This document shows, piece after piece, positions 20,201-28,629 of a stretch of 64,000 nucleotides of DNA; position 1 is the stretch's first letter; each line of letters opens with the position of its first letter. Source of the DNA: Pseudomonadota bacterium (GTDB lineage: Bacteria; Desulfobacterota; Syntrophobacteria; Syntrophobacterales; Syntrophobacteraceae). Where the stretch lies: contig JAEZXS010000300.1 in assembly GCA_023442755.1 (NCBI GenBank), forward strand, positions 1-64,000, written 5' to 3'. Both the position numbers and the translations under genes were made by a program. Under the pieces are notes generated by a model. The model did no database searches. It was given only the letters and a program-made list of their open reading frames with translations, and was not told where the DNA came from.

Positions 20201-20604
20201 TAGAAGTTCCTGTGCGAAGAACCCGGTTTGGCTCTTCGCGCCCTCTGGAACCACGGGTGCTGGTCGGATGTGTGGTTCAGGACCAGTTCGGTGATTACAC
20301 GGATTTCCCGCTTGTGCGCCTCGCGAAGGAACTCGCGAAAGTCCCTGAGTGTGCCGTAGAGCGGATGGACGGAGAGAAGATCGGAAATATCGTAGCCATC
20401 GTCGCGCAGAGGCGACGGATAAAAAGGAAGAAGCCACAACGCGGTAATCCCCAGGTCCTTCAGGTAATCAAGCTTCATGGTAAGCCCCCTGAAGTCGCCG
20501 GTGCCGTCATTGTTGCCGTCGTAAAACGCTTTGACGGGCAGTTCGTAAATTATGGCGTCCTTGTACCAGAACGGGTCGCCTTCGAAATCACCTCGCCTCG
20601 CCAT
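17257..20604 (-). CDS. treS: Trehalose synthase-maltokinase fusion (TreS-Mak)
   Basis: About 1115 residues. The first ~560 are a GH13 trehalose synthase: DGYDISDLLSVHPLYGT, catalytic Asp in GMRLDAVPYLFE, acid/base Glu in LLAEANQWPEDA and transition-state Asp in LFLRNHDELTLEMVTDQERD. From ~600 to the end is a maltokinase (Pep2-like) with the aminoglycoside-kinase-like motifs HGNYHLGHVLY and VIIDFEGDPNRPAGERR. It interconverts maltose and trehalose and phosphorylates maltose to maltose-1-phosphate, which GlgE would use for alpha-glucan synthesis; no glgE is in the window. I start at MARRGDFEGDPFWYKD; an in-frame ATG at 20637 is possible. Confidence 0.92.
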   Translation of the reverse strand: MARRGDFEGDPFWYKDAIIYELPVKAFYDGNNDGTGDFRGLTMKLDYLKDLGITALWLLPFYPSPLRDDGYDISDLLSVHPLYGTLRDFREFLREAHKREIRVITELVLNHTSDQHPWFQRARRAKPGSSHRNFYVWSDDPQKYADARIIFKDFETSNWTWDPVAGAYYWHRFYSHQPDLNYDNPAVQKAILQSIDFWMREGVDGMRLDAVPYLFEREGTNCENLPETYAFLRKLRAHVDANFEDRVLLAEANQWPEDAAAYFGSGDMCNMAFHFPLMPRMFMALETEDNFPLIDILNQTPPIPDNCQWALFLRNHDELTLEMVTDQERDYMYRIYARDPEARINLGIRRRLAPMLDNDHRKMKLLFALLVSLPGTPVIYYGNELGMGDNYHLGDRDGVRTPMQWSPDRNAGFSRADPQQLYLPTVIDYGYHYQTLNVETEEKSAASFLWFTRRVIALRKRHKAFGRGSLKIVPTSNNKIFAFIREYENEKILIAVNLSRLPQMSTLELSGYAGLVPEEFMSRNRFHRIEQDPYVLTFSPYGIFALLLGRAEAHPGQEAGEVLEVDSDWKDVFRGKHLETLENKILPRYVSGCRWFNGRMHRKYQIRIPETVPFSNGAREARIVLMNVEFSEGLPEFYIIPIGFAEGVEAARLWKKFPSAVIARITVGGRDGVLFDSMYGNWFAGEILRLIAGRKSQKLNSARLSAFTGTGLNPEHLKRNEPVRPSGIRTETNASVLFGKDYFLKLYRHPDRGTNPDLELNRFLTEKVNFRHVPAFAGGIELQLSSGESFTVGILQRYVHHQGSALGYFLSGLSRFYVAVLGRTDHVEVPQNTVSLLDLASGDIPIISADLPAGVSEEVIALLGVRTAQMHLALAGAKDPEMAPEDFSTLYQRSVLQAIQSHQKRVFESLSAKIAQFPRGMAPDTTGVLTLGDRILSIYRRIMTRKFSAKRIRVHGNYHLGHVLYTGKDFVIIDFEGDPNRPAGERRIKLSPLMDVAGMIRSFHYAAYRALFTSSEVRHKDIPVLEPWAELWHRTMAAVFLRSYLDTMNGSRLIPENRDDLEILLSCFLLDKAVDELGYELRNRPDWVCIPARGIRYLVESAGAPGAYGGGNSSD

Positions 20605-20749
20605 TTCACATTCCTGACGCGCCTGTCTCGTTCTCATTCTCTGCGAAACGATCTTATTCGGATACTTGGAAGTTAAGCACGAAAGGAAGCATGTTTTTAA
20701 GGCAGCGGCTTTTAGCCGCGATGTGCCCCGGTACAGGGGGGGATAGCCT

Positions 20750-20935
20750 CCAAAATCATCGAGGCTGCAACCCTCTCAGATTGATGACAAACTCTAAAAT
20801 CATCGTGATCGTCGTTCCGGCGAAAGCCGGAATCACAGTTTTTTCAAGCACTTATGGACCACGACTTTCGTTGGGGTGACGGATTGGAGCTTTTTCAACA
20901 GTCTGTGAGGCTGCAAGCCTCTCCCACAACAAAGT
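20750..20935. repeat. ~180-bp dispersed repeat, copy 1
   Basis: This gap between the trehalose gene and wrbA holds a string of modules: AGGCTGCAACCCTCTC, ATTGATGACAAACTCTAAAA, TCGTTCCGGCGAAAGCCGG, TTTTCAAGCACTTATGGACC, GGGGTGACGGATTGGAG, TTTTTCAACAGTC and GAGGCTGCAAGCCTCTCCC. The same modules in the same order, but inverted, occur at 30339-30515. The element is GC-hairpin rich and non-coding. The rest of 20638-21004 shows nothing else. Confidence 0.75.
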
Positions 20936-21004
20936 ATATGTTCCATGAAGCAGGGGGAGATCGTCCTGCACGGATGCAGGGCGCAGCCCCCCTGTTTTCG
21001 GCGC

Positions 21005-21619
21005 TTACCTGCCGGCGAGCCTGGATGCGATGGTAGCCGCGTGGCGGCCCTGAAAACGCGCCGCCGCAAGTTCCGATTCGCTGGGCAGGCGCTCACCGCG
21101 GCCTCCCGCGATCGTGGATGCCCCGTAGGGTGAACCGCCCGTAATCTCATCCAGCCGCATCTGCTCCTGGAAGGTATACGGGAGCCCGACGATTACCATG
21201 CCTTGATGCAGAAGCGTGATATGAAAGCTCAGGATGGTCGATTCCTGCCCGCCATGCTGGGTTGCAGACGAAGCGAAAACACTTCCCACCTTGCCGACCA
21301 GCGCTCCTTTTACCCACAACTGGCCCGTTGCATCGAGAAACTGCCGCATCTGTCCGCACATGTTCCCGAAGCGGGTAGGCGTTCCGAAAATTATTGCGTC
21401 TGCCCCGGCCAAATCCTCCACCGTGGCCACCGGAATATGCGCCATGGTTTTCTGGGCCTCTTCGGCGCCCATCTTTTTCAGAACCTCAGCCGACAGCGTC
21501 TCGGGCGCCCGGCGCAAAACGGGTTCCGCCCCCGCCACCTCCCGCACGCCCTCCGCGACCGCTTCGGCCATCCGGTAAATGTGTCCGTACATGGAATAGA
21601 AAACGATCAGTACCCTCAT
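21005..21619 (-). CDS. wrbA: NAD(P)H:quinone oxidoreductase, WrbA type
   Basis: 204-residue flavodoxin-like protein. The N-terminal phosphate loop [18 protein letters not shown] binds [24 protein letters not shown] and [25 protein letters not shown] are the hallmark WrbA blocks, and [28 protein letters not shown] the C-terminal block. It reduces quinones by two electrons and so protects against redox cycling. It is 54 bp downstream of a MarR gene on the same strand and is the likely target of that regulator. Confidence 0.93.
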   Translation of the reverse strand: MRVLIVFYSMYGHIYRMAEAVAEGVREVAGAEPVLRRAPETLSAEVLKKMGAEEAQKTMAHIPVATVEDLAGADAIIFGTPTRFGNMCGQMRQFLDATGQLWVKGALVGKVGSVFASSATQHGGQESTILSFHITLLHQGMVIVGLPYTFQEQMRLDEITGGSPYGASTIAGGRGERLPSESELAAARFQGRHAATIASRLAGR

Positions 21620-21673
21620 GATTTCCCCTCCTGCTCTCCGTACCCGGCGCGGACCCGGTCGCCCAGGATCGTC

Positions 21674-22123
21674 TCAGGCCGACCCCGTGCCGAGTTTTTT
21701 GCAAAGCCTTCCAAGTTCATCCATCTCCTCACGCGTGAGAACCTGCATCTGCCCGGCAATTTTTTCCGCATGTTCCGGAAATAGCTTCTCTATGAACTCC
21801 CTGCCTTCCGCAGTCAGGTGCACCAGGAAGAACCGCCTGTCGCTCTCCTGCCTCTCCCGCCGGACGAGCCCCTGCTTTTCCAGGTTATCGATTACCAGGG
21901 TCATGTTCCCGCTGCTTCTGAGCAGTCTTCGTCCGATCTCCCTCTGCGGCAGCGGCCCCAGGTGCAGGAGCATTTCAAGAACGCCGAACTGGGTGATGGT
22001 GGTCCCCTTGCCCGCCAGATAGCCGTGGACGCGCGCGCTGACCGATTCCGCGGCCCGGGTCAGCTTGATGAATGCATCCAGCGCCGCGACGATTTCCTCT
22101 TTTCCACGGTATCGAGTTCCCAT
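21674..22123 (-). CDS. MarR family transcriptional regulator
   Basis: 149 residues with a central winged helix: TTITQFGVLEMLLHLGPLPQREIGRRLLRSSGNMTLVIDNLEKQGLVRRERQESDRRFFLVHLTAEG, including the D-R wing motif. N- and C-terminal helices form the dimer. MarR proteins usually repress their own operon and release DNA on binding phenolics or quinones or on Cys oxidation; the visible cysteine is near the C-terminus (LCKKLG). Placement directly before wrbA argues for quinone or electrophile sensing. A palindromic operator candidate lies at 22147-22160. Confidence 0.88.
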   Translation of the reverse strand: MGTRYRGKEEIVAALDAFIKLTRAAESVSARVHGYLAGKGTTITQFGVLEMLLHLGPLPQREIGRRLLRSSGNMTLVIDNLEKQGLVRRERQESDRRFFLVHLTAEGREFIEKLFPEHAEKIAGQMQVLTREEMDELGRLCKKLGTGSA

Positions 22124-22146
22124 AGCAATTAGCTCCAGTTAAAATC

Positions 22147-22160
22147 GTTTGAACCCAAAC
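22147..22160. promoter_or_regulatory. Candidate MarR operator
   Basis: The palindrome GTTTG-AACC-CAAAC lies 24 bp upstream of the marR start codon, between marR and the divergent ferritin gene. MarR-family autoregulation through such sites is common. That it is bound by this regulator is inference from position and symmetry. Confidence 0.45.
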
Positions 22161-22268
22161 TAATTACTCCTTCCCGTTTTGAAAAGGCCGCGAAAAGGCC
22201 ATTGGCGTCACGCCCTTCTTTTTAGGTTCGCGGTGGAACAATCATTCAGCGGCCTTATTTTCTCCGAA

Positions 22269-22296
22269 TTGACACCTCCGGGATCGTATATAGATT
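22269..22296 (+). promoter_or_regulatory. Candidate promoter of the ferritin gene
   Basis: A perfect TTGACA -35 (22269-22274) with TAGATT (22291-22296) 16 bp later, about 100 bp before the ferritin ATG. The -10 is weak (4 of 6). I saw no clear Fur box. Confidence 0.4.
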
Positions 22297-22398
22297 GGTT
22301 CATCCCCGGAAATGAACAGAGCAGAACAGGTGGGTCCCGGGACAGGGATTTGTCCATGGCTGTGCCGCTGCGGAAAAAGGCGGCCGAAGGAGAGCAAA

Positions 22399-22929
22399 AT
22401 GATCAACGCACGGGTCAGAGACGTCATAAACGAACAGATCAACGCAGAGCTTTATTCTTCCTATCTTTATTTATCCATGTGCGCGTATTTCAAGCGGATA
22501 AACCTCGACGGGTTCGCCACCTGGATGCAGGTGCAGGCGCTCGAAGAACTGACGCATGCGATGAAGTTTTTCAACTTCCTGGACGAACGGGGAGCGCAGG
22601 CCACGCTCAAGGCTATCGAAGGACCGCCGACTTCGTGGGATTCGCCTCTCAACGCCTTTGAAAATGTTTATGCGCACGAAGTGAAGGTTACCGGGCTGAT
22701 ATACAACCTGGTAAATATCGCGGGGGAAGAAAAAGACCACGCCACGGCCAATTTTCTCCAGTGGTTCATCAGCGAACAGGTGGAAGAAGAAACCAGTGCG
22801 GACAGGATCGTGCAGAAACTGAAACTGGTCGGCAGCGACGGCAGCGGGCTTTTCATGCTCGACCAGGAGCTGGGCGCGAGGGTCTTCACGCCTCCTCCGG
22901 GGACCACCATCCTTGGCGGAGCGGCATAA
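22399..22929 (+). CDS. Ferritin (FtnA-like iron storage protein)
   Basis: 176 residues of the bacterial non-haem ferritin type, forming a 24-mer that oxidises and stores iron. Ferroxidase ligands are visible in order: Glu in INAELYSSYLYLSMCAYF, Glu and His in LEELTHAMKFF, Glu in NIAGEEKDHATANF and Gln in ISEQVEEE. The frame is open from 22312, but ATG 22399 follows GAAGGAGAGC and begins at the family's N-terminus. It ends 12 bp before the stop of lptG on the other strand. Confidence 0.92.
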   Translation: MINARVRDVINEQINAELYSSYLYLSMCAYFKRINLDGFATWMQVQALEELTHAMKFFNFLDERGAQATLKAIEGPPTSWDSPLNAFENVYAHEVKVTGLIYNLVNIAGEEKDHATANFLQWFISEQVEEETSADRIVQKLKLVGSDGSGLFMLDQELGARVFTPPPGTTILGGAA

Positions 22930-22941
22930 AGCGCGCAGGCG

Positions 22942-24018
22942 CTACGTGTATTCCCTGATCCAGTTGTAGCAAACGAGGCCGGTGAAAATGATGTTGCCCG
23001 CCCAGACGCCGAGAAACGGCGGCAGGGTTCCGGCGGAGGCCAGCGAACTGCCGACGTTTGCTATGACGAGGAACGAGAACGCCAGGATGAGGGAGAACCC
23101 CACCCCGGCGGCAATTCCGCCGTGAAGGCCCTGCCTCAAAGCCACCACCATGCCCAGCAGGGCGAGGATGAGGGTGGCAAACGGGGTTGCCATGCGCATA
23201 TGGAGTTCAACCCTGTACGGAGTGGAAGAGTATCCCTCCTGCTCTATTTTCCGGATATAGCTGTACAGGTCGACCATGCCGAGATCTTCCGGCATGGCCT
23301 GGCCCCTCGCAAAGCTCTGGGGCGTAACGTTCAGCTCCACGGGCCGGCTGTCGAACCACTGCTGTTGGGTATGCCCGCTCTCGAACCGTACGAGCAGCCC
23401 GTCTTCGGCAACCCATCCCGAGGGCGTCCAGGAAATGCGCCGCGCATCGAGACGCTGGTTCAGCCGAAACTGCGGGTCGAGAAAAAAGATCGAAACCTTC
23501 TCCATTGTCGAGTTTGCCCGGTCGTAGAGCCGGATCTGGTATATCGTATTCTCCTCGCGGTACCACACGTTCTCCGGGTTCCACCAGACCGAGGGATTCA
23601 AATTCCTGACTTTGACATCCCAGATATCCTGCAGCTTCTGGTTGAGAGGCCGTGCCATGTATTCCCCCACCCCGAAATGCAGGACGGACAGGAGCAGGGC
23701 CGTGACGGCGAGCGGAGCGATATACACGGCGGGGTTCAGCCCCGCGGTTTCCATGGCGATCAGTTCCCGGTTCCTTTTCAGAAGCCCGAGTGTGATGATG
23801 GCCGACAGTATTGCAGACATGGGAATCCCCTGGGTCATGATCTGGGGAATTTTGAACAGGAAGTAGGAATAGATGTCGTGGAACGCCAGGTGGTGCTCCA
23901 TCATGCGGTCGATGCGCTCGAAGAAATCGACGATAAGGTAGAGCCCCACGAAGCCGAACATCGATATGGTGAAAACGGGGAGGAAATTCCGAAGCATGTA
24001 CCGGGGGATAATCCTCAT
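22942..24018 (-). CDS. lptG: LPS export ABC transporter permease LptG
   Basis: 358 residues of the YjgP/YjgQ family: an N-terminal amphipathic start MRIIPRYMLRNFLPVF, two helices, the TQGIPMSAILSAIITLGLLKRNRELIAMETAG coupling-helix block, a large periplasmic beta-jellyroll (~120-265) and three C-terminal helices. With LptF and LptB it pulls lipopolysaccharide from the inner membrane into the Lpt bridge. Its start overlaps the lptF stop by four bases. Confidence 0.92.
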   Translation of the reverse strand: MRIIPRYMLRNFLPVFTISMFGFVGLYLIVDFFERIDRMMEHHLAFHDIYSYFLFKIPQIMTQGIPMSAILSAIITLGLLKRNRELIAMETAGLNPAVYIAPLAVTALLLSVLHFGVGEYMARPLNQKLQDIWDVKVRNLNPSVWWNPENVWYREENTIYQIRLYDRANSTMEKVSIFFLDPQFRLNQRLDARRISWTPSGWVAEDGLLVRFESGHTQQQWFDSRPVELNVTPQSFARGQAMPEDLGMVDLYSYIRKIEQEGYSSTPYRVELHMRMATPFATLILALLGMVVALRQGLHGGIAAGVGFSLILAFSFLVIANVGSSLASAGTLPPFLGVWAGNIIFTGLVCYNWIREYT

Positions 24019-25205
24019 CTTGCAGGGGACTCCTGGGCGCGGAGACGCGCGAGGGCGCGCCGGATCTGCCGGAGCAGAACGCCGGCCCGAGCGTAGAGAA
24101 AGGGTGTTTCCGTCTGCATCTTCCGCCAGAGATAGAGCACCAGGACCAGGCAGAGCAGGTTCGGGGTCCAGACGGCAAAGAATGGCGAGATGATGTTGTT
24201 CTCACCGAGGCCTTTACCGGCCGATAAGACCACGTAGTAGGTGAGAAATATGCCGATCCCGATCGTAATGCCAGTCATGCGGCTCCTCTGGCGGAAAAGT
24301 GAGCCCAGTGGCGGGCCCAGAAGGCCAAGCAGCAGGCACGCCGCCGGGAAAGCAAGCCTCTGGTGCAGCTCCAGCGCATAGTAGGCCTTTCCCCTCAGGT
24401 CCGCGATCATCAGCACCTGGTTCCTCAGTTCCTGCAGCGTCATTTCCCTTCTCTTTTTTATCCCCTGCTCCACCGACCCTATAATTTCATCCATGGACAG
24501 CGTGAAATCGTAGTTCTTGAAGGCAACGGCCTGGGCGTCCTTGAGGCTGTCCGCCGTACGGGTGATCACCCCGTTTGCGATCCGGAATGTGATGATCTTG
24601 GAGTCCGGCGGAATCACTATCTGGGCGCTTTCAGCCGAAATGGTGACCCTTTCTTTCGGTTGCCTCTGGTCCTGGACGAATACCCCTTTGATGGAAAGGT
24701 CGGAATGGTCGACCGCCCTGAAAAAGAAGACCAGCTTGGGGATGGTGGAGATAAAGGCGCCCTCCTTGAGAAGGGCGGGAACGGAAGAGCGCCCGAGCGA
24801 GCGCAGCTTCAACTCGAACGCGCTGTTTGCGAGCGGGATGATGAGAATCGCATTGATAAAGGCCAGAAAAGTCGCAAAGAGGAGAATTCCGGCAACTGGC
24901 GGAAAAAATTCGAGAAAACCGGTTCCTGCGGCCTTGAGCGCGACGAGTTCGTTATCGCTGTTGAGGCGCAGAAAGGCCAGCATCACCCCGAGCAGCGCCG
25001 CCATGGGAGTGGCATAGAGGGCAAGTTTGGGCAGCGCCAGTCCGATCAGTTCGAGTATGTCCCAGAGGCTGCATGCGGAAGCGAACAACAGCCTCATAAG
25101 CTGGAAAAGCTGTCCCGTAACCAGAACGAATATCACTCCGGCAAGGCATATGAGCATTGTTGCCGCTTGTTCGCGCAACAGGTAGATGTAGAGCGTTTTT
25201 CTCAT
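24015..25205 (-). CDS. lptF: LPS export ABC transporter permease LptF
   Basis: 396 residues of the same fold as its neighbour: MRKTLYIYLLREQAATM, the block ATPMAALLGVMLAFLRLNSDNELVALKAAG contacting LptB, a periplasmic jellyroll (~130-280), and C-terminal helices with LLGPPLGSLFRQRSRMTG. The open frame extends to 25283, but ATG 25203-25205 begins at the conserved N-terminus. It is coupled to lptG (ATGA) and divergent from fliD. The LptB, LptA and LptC genes are not in the window. Confidence 0.92.
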   Translation of the reverse strand: MRKTLYIYLLREQAATMLICLAGVIFVLVTGQLFQLMRLLFASACSLWDILELIGLALPKLALYATPMAALLGVMLAFLRLNSDNELVALKAAGTGFLEFFPPVAGILLFATFLAFINAILIIPLANSAFELKLRSLGRSSVPALLKEGAFISTIPKLVFFFRAVDHSDLSIKGVFVQDQRQPKERVTISAESAQIVIPPDSKIITFRIANGVITRTADSLKDAQAVAFKNYDFTLSMDEIIGSVEQGIKKRREMTLQELRNQVLMIADLRGKAYYALELHQRLAFPAACLLLGLLGPPLGSLFRQRSRMTGITIGIGIFLTYYVVLSAGKGLGENNIISPFFAVWTPNLLCLVLVLYLWRKMQTETPFLYARAGVLLRQIRRALARLRAQESPAR

Positions 25206-25262
25206 AGCGTAATCTTGCCAATGATATGGAAGGAGGTCAATGCAAAAAGGATAAATATTGGT

Positions 25263-25278
25263 TGGCACCGGAATTGCA
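25263..25278 (+). promoter_or_regulatory. Sigma-54 promoter upstream of fliD
   Basis: TGGCACCGGAATTGCA is a perfect fit to the RpoN consensus TGGCACRNNNNTTGCW apart from the R position. GG (-24) and GC (-12) are correctly spaced. It is 88 bp upstream of the fliD GTG, oriented toward it, and matches the known use of sigma-54 for middle/late flagellar genes in proteobacteria. Confidence 0.85.
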
Positions 25279-25365
25279 TACACATTTGGTCGCCGGGCAA
25301 AAAAGCTTAAAGATTTCGCCCCGGCGGGACGATATTACAGGTAACCTGATTGTGAGGAGGCAGAA

Positions 25366-27693
25366 GTGTCTGATCTGAGTCTAAGCGGAGTCGGCAGCGG
25401 AATCGACTGGCAGAGCTTTCTGGACCAGATGGAATCGATCGAACAGAAGACTTTGACGCCATATACCAATGAGAAGACTGCCTATAGCAATAAGCTTTCT
25501 GCCTGGCAATCGTTTTCGTCCCTGCTGACGACGCTCGACACGGCAACCGCAGACCTTACGACCATTTCGGGTTTCGACATCTTCAGCTCGAGCACCTCGT
25601 CTTCTTCCTCAGTGAGTGCTGGCAGCATCCTCACGGCCACCGTCGGCACCTCCTCAGCCAAGGGAAGCTACCAGGTCGTCGTCACCAATAAGGCCCAGGT
25701 GGAAAAACTTTCCTCCAATTCGTTCACTTCCAAGACTTCCGCGATGGGAATTTCGGGCACGATCCTGGTAAACGGCAAGGCAGTCGAGATCGCGGCGACT
25801 GACTCGCTTCAGAATTTGCAGTCGAAAATAAACGCCACCGACTCCGGCGCCAACGCTTCGGGCGTTACCGCCAGCATCCTCCAGGACTCCGCCAACTCGT
25901 ACCGGCTCGTTCTGACAAGCGAGAAGGAAGGCGCCGCCGGCATCAGCCTTCTGAATGCCACCGCGGACGTGAGCGGGGTTGCCTCGGACCCGTTGGCCTC
26001 CCTGGGCTTCAACGGATCGGGGACGACCATAAAGAACAAGGTAACCGGGGGCGCGACGAGCGACAGTTTCAGCAGTTCATCCACGGCAGTTGATGCCCAG
26101 CTCGGCATAGATGCAGCAGCCCTTTCGGGAACCGTCACGATCAACGGCAAAACCGTGACTGTGAACTTGTCCGACAGCCTCACCGATATAGCACAGGCGA
26201 TGACCGATGCCGGTCTTTCCGCTTCGGTCGTTTCCCAGACCACCAACGGAACGACTACCTACAAGCTGCAGATAGAGGGAATGACGAGCTACACCGATCA
26301 GAACAGCGTTTTGCAGTCGCTCGGACTGATCGAGGGCAAACGCGACGATCTCGTCGGCGTTACGGGCAGCACGGTAAACACTACTGACGGTTCGACCCCC
26401 ATCTCCGCCAGTACGCTCATAACGGACATCTTCGGCTACGCCAACGCCACCGCCGGAGACAAGATCACCGTATCCGGCACGCAGCACGACGGTTCTTCGG
26501 TTTCGGCCGATCTGGCCATCGACGGCACCACAACCGTCCAGGATCTCCTGACCAAGATTCAGGACACCTTCGGGAACGTCACGGCTTCGATCACCTCCGA
26601 CGGCAAGCTCCAGGTAATCGACAACGCCACCGGGAGCAGCGCTCTTTCGGTAAACGTCCAGTCGACTGTAGCGGACGCGAACAGCTCCCTGAGCTTCGGT
26701 TCGTTCGGGACTGTCGGAACCGTCAGGAAAATGGTGATCCAGCAGGGCCAGGATGCCGCCTTCACCGTGGACGGCGTGGCGATGACCAGTTCGAGCAACA
26801 CGGTCACCACCGCCATTCAGGGCGTTACCCTGAACCTGATGTCGGCGGACCCAAACACGACCGTAACGGTAAACGTCGACAGGGACGCGAAGGGAATCGA
26901 AGACAAGATCAATTCGATGCTCAAAGCGTATAACAGCGTCATTTCCTATATCAACACCCAGATGACGTACAACGCGGACAGCAAGACGACCGGCGGGGTC
27001 CTTTTCGGCGACAACACTCTGAAATCGATCAAGCAGCAGCTCCAAGGCGCCATGATGAGCAAGATCGGGACAGGCGCGATCAAGTATCTTTCGGACATCG
27101 GCATTTCGGTTGACAGGGATTACACACTCAGCCTCGACTCCGAAAAATTCGAAGATGTCCTGAACACCAACTTTACCGACGTCGTAAATTTGTTCAGCAA
27201 CTCGGGAACGAGCAGCAACGGTCTGTTCACATACCAGTACAGCGGAAAGGACACCCTGTCGGGGACCTACAACGTCTCCGTCACCTCGCTCGGCTCGGGC
27301 GTCATCACGGGAACCATCGACGGTGTCGATATCTCCGGCACCGGCACCCTGCTCTCGCTCAGCAACTCCACGAGTAACGCGAACGGGCTCGGCATCAGTT
27401 ATACGGGGACCGCATCGACCTCCTCGGCAACTTTTACCTTCACCCGCGGTATCGCGAGCCTGCTTGACAACGTGCTCAACACCCTCACCGATTCGGTCGA
27501 CGGCACAGTGACTCTTACGGAAAAGACCATGCAGGACCAGATCGACAGGCTGACCGACAAGCTCTCGGACATGCAGACCCAGATAGACGCGAAACTGGCC
27601 ACTCTCAAGACGCAATTCCAGGCAATGGATACCGCGGTGGCGAATATGAACTCCACGATGAGCTACTTGACCAGCCAGCTTTCAAAGTTATAA
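25366..27693 (+). CDS. fliD: Flagellar filament capping protein FliD
   Basis: 775 residues. The FliD N-terminal domain (LSGVGSGIDWQSFLDQMESIEQKTLTPYTNEKTAYSNKLSAWQSF) and C-terminal domain (GIEDKINSMLKAYNSVISYINTQMTYNADS through KLSDMQTQIDAKLATLKTQFQAMDTAVANMNSTMSYLTSQLSKL) are typical; both ends are coiled and assemble the pentameric cap. The middle is Ser/Thr-rich with flagellin-hook IN-like repeats (~150-480), making it longer than the usual 450-650. The start is GTG after GAGGAGG. It heads a fliD-fliS-chaperone operon. Confidence 0.93.
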   Translation: MSDLSLSGVGSGIDWQSFLDQMESIEQKTLTPYTNEKTAYSNKLSAWQSFSSLLTTLDTATADLTTISGFDIFSSSTSSSSSVSAGSILTATVGTSSAKGSYQVVVTNKAQVEKLSSNSFTSKTSAMGISGTILVNGKAVEIAATDSLQNLQSKINATDSGANASGVTASILQDSANSYRLVLTSEKEGAAGISLLNATADVSGVASDPLASLGFNGSGTTIKNKVTGGATSDSFSSSSTAVDAQLGIDAAALSGTVTINGKTVTVNLSDSLTDIAQAMTDAGLSASVVSQTTNGTTTYKLQIEGMTSYTDQNSVLQSLGLIEGKRDDLVGVTGSTVNTTDGSTPISASTLITDIFGYANATAGDKITVSGTQHDGSSVSADLAIDGTTTVQDLLTKIQDTFGNVTASITSDGKLQVIDNATGSSALSVNVQSTVADANSSLSFGSFGTVGTVRKMVIQQGQDAAFTVDGVAMTSSSNTVTTAIQGVTLNLMSADPNTTVTVNVDRDAKGIEDKINSMLKAYNSVISYINTQMTYNADSKTTGGVLFGDNTLKSIKQQLQGAMMSKIGTGAIKYLSDIGISVDRDYTLSLDSEKFEDVLNTNFTDVVNLFSNSGTSSNGLFTYQYSGKDTLSGTYNVSVTSLGSGVITGTIDGVDISGTGTLLSLSNSTSNANGLGISYTGTASTSSATFTFTRGIASLLDNVLNTLTDSVDGTVTLTEKTMQDQIDRLTDKLSDMQTQIDAKLATLKTQFQAMDTAVANMNSTMSYLTSQLSKL

Positions 27694-27780
27694 GGCGGGC
27701 GCGATAAGCGACCGAAAATTGAATTTAAACACGGCTTTTGATCCATCTCCAAACAGCCTTATTCTTCAGGAGAAAAAGAC

Positions 27781-28212
27781 ATGGCATTTAATCACGCGCT
27801 GGACACCTATCAAAAGACCTCGATAGAAACCGCCGATCCGCTTCAGCTTGTAATCCTCTGCTACGATGCGGCGATTCGGGACCTCAACGAGGCAAAGGTC
27901 CTGCATGAGAAAAAAGATATGACCGAAGCCTACAGGAAGATCAGGCACGCCCAGGACATCATCACCGAGCTCCTGGTTGGCCTGGACCACGAACGCGGCG
28001 GGGATATCGCCCGCAACCTGAACAGGCTCTATAACTTCATCCTTCGGCAGCTCATCGGGATAAACAGCAGGGAGGATACCCAGATCTACGGGCGCCTCGT
28101 CAGGATTCTCTCGGAACTGAAAGAAGCCTGGGAGACAATCAAGGCGACCGAACCCGGCCTTGCTTCCAGCAAGCCGCAGACAGTGTCCCGGATCTGGCAC
28201 GCATCCGTATGA
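27781..28212 (+). CDS. fliS: Flagellin export chaperone FliS
   Basis: 143 residues, helical. The conserved start ALDTYQKTSIETADPLQLVILCYDAAIRDLNEAK and the central block YRKIRHAQDIITELLVGLDHERGGDIARNLNRLYNFILRQLI are diagnostic of FliS, which binds the flagellin C-terminus and prevents polymerisation in the cytoplasm. It is 87 bp after fliD with an AGGAG site, in the standard fliD-fliS order. Confidence 0.94.
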   Translation: MAFNHALDTYQKTSIETADPLQLVILCYDAAIRDLNEAKVLHEKKDMTEAYRKIRHAQDIITELLVGLDHERGGDIARNLNRLYNFILRQLIGINSREDTQIYGRLVRILSELKEAWETIKATEPGLASSKPQTVSRIWHASV

Positions 28213-28245
28213 CACGTTCTCCCCTCTCATGAACTGGAAAGCATA

Positions 28246-28590
28246 ATGTCACTCGATCCTACGAAGACTCCGACAGAACAGGCTGCCTGCATACTGGGCC
28301 AGATGCTGAAATACACCAGGCAAATGGCTGCGTTCGAGACCCGGCCCGACGTCGACATCCGGGTTCTTTCGGAAGCGCGCGACAGGCGGCTCGCCGATCT
28401 GAAGACCGTTCTGCCCGTGGTTCTCGACGGCCCCGATCAGCCCGGCAGGGCCCAGGTGGTGGAATTGGTGAAGGCCCTCCACGAAGAGACCGGCGCCTGC
28501 TCCGCCCGGATGGAGAGAAAGCGGGATGAAGTCGGGGGCTCGATGCACCACCTCACCAGGACCAGGACCGCCTTTCGCGCATACAAGTAA
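28246..28590 (+). CDS. Putative FliT/FlgN-like flagellar chaperone
   Basis: 114 residues, predicted all-helical, soluble, with no clear family signature. It follows fliS by 33 bp, the position usually taken by FliT, the FliD chaperone. Its length and helical, charged C-terminus (VVELVKALHEETGACSARMERKRDEVG) fit that class. Assignment is by position and general character rather than motif. Confidence 0.55.
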   Translation: MSLDPTKTPTEQAACILGQMLKYTRQMAAFETRPDVDIRVLSEARDRRLADLKTVLPVVLDGPDQPGRAQVVELVKALHEETGACSARMERKRDEVGGSMHHLTRTRTAFRAYK

Positions 28591-28629
28591 TATCCCCGCA
28601 TGGATTCACATATGGAAGCCCGCATCCGG

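Noticed and set aside
26077..27615. 512-codon minus-strand frame across fliD
   Set aside because: FliD on the other strand has both family domains; the shadow has none.
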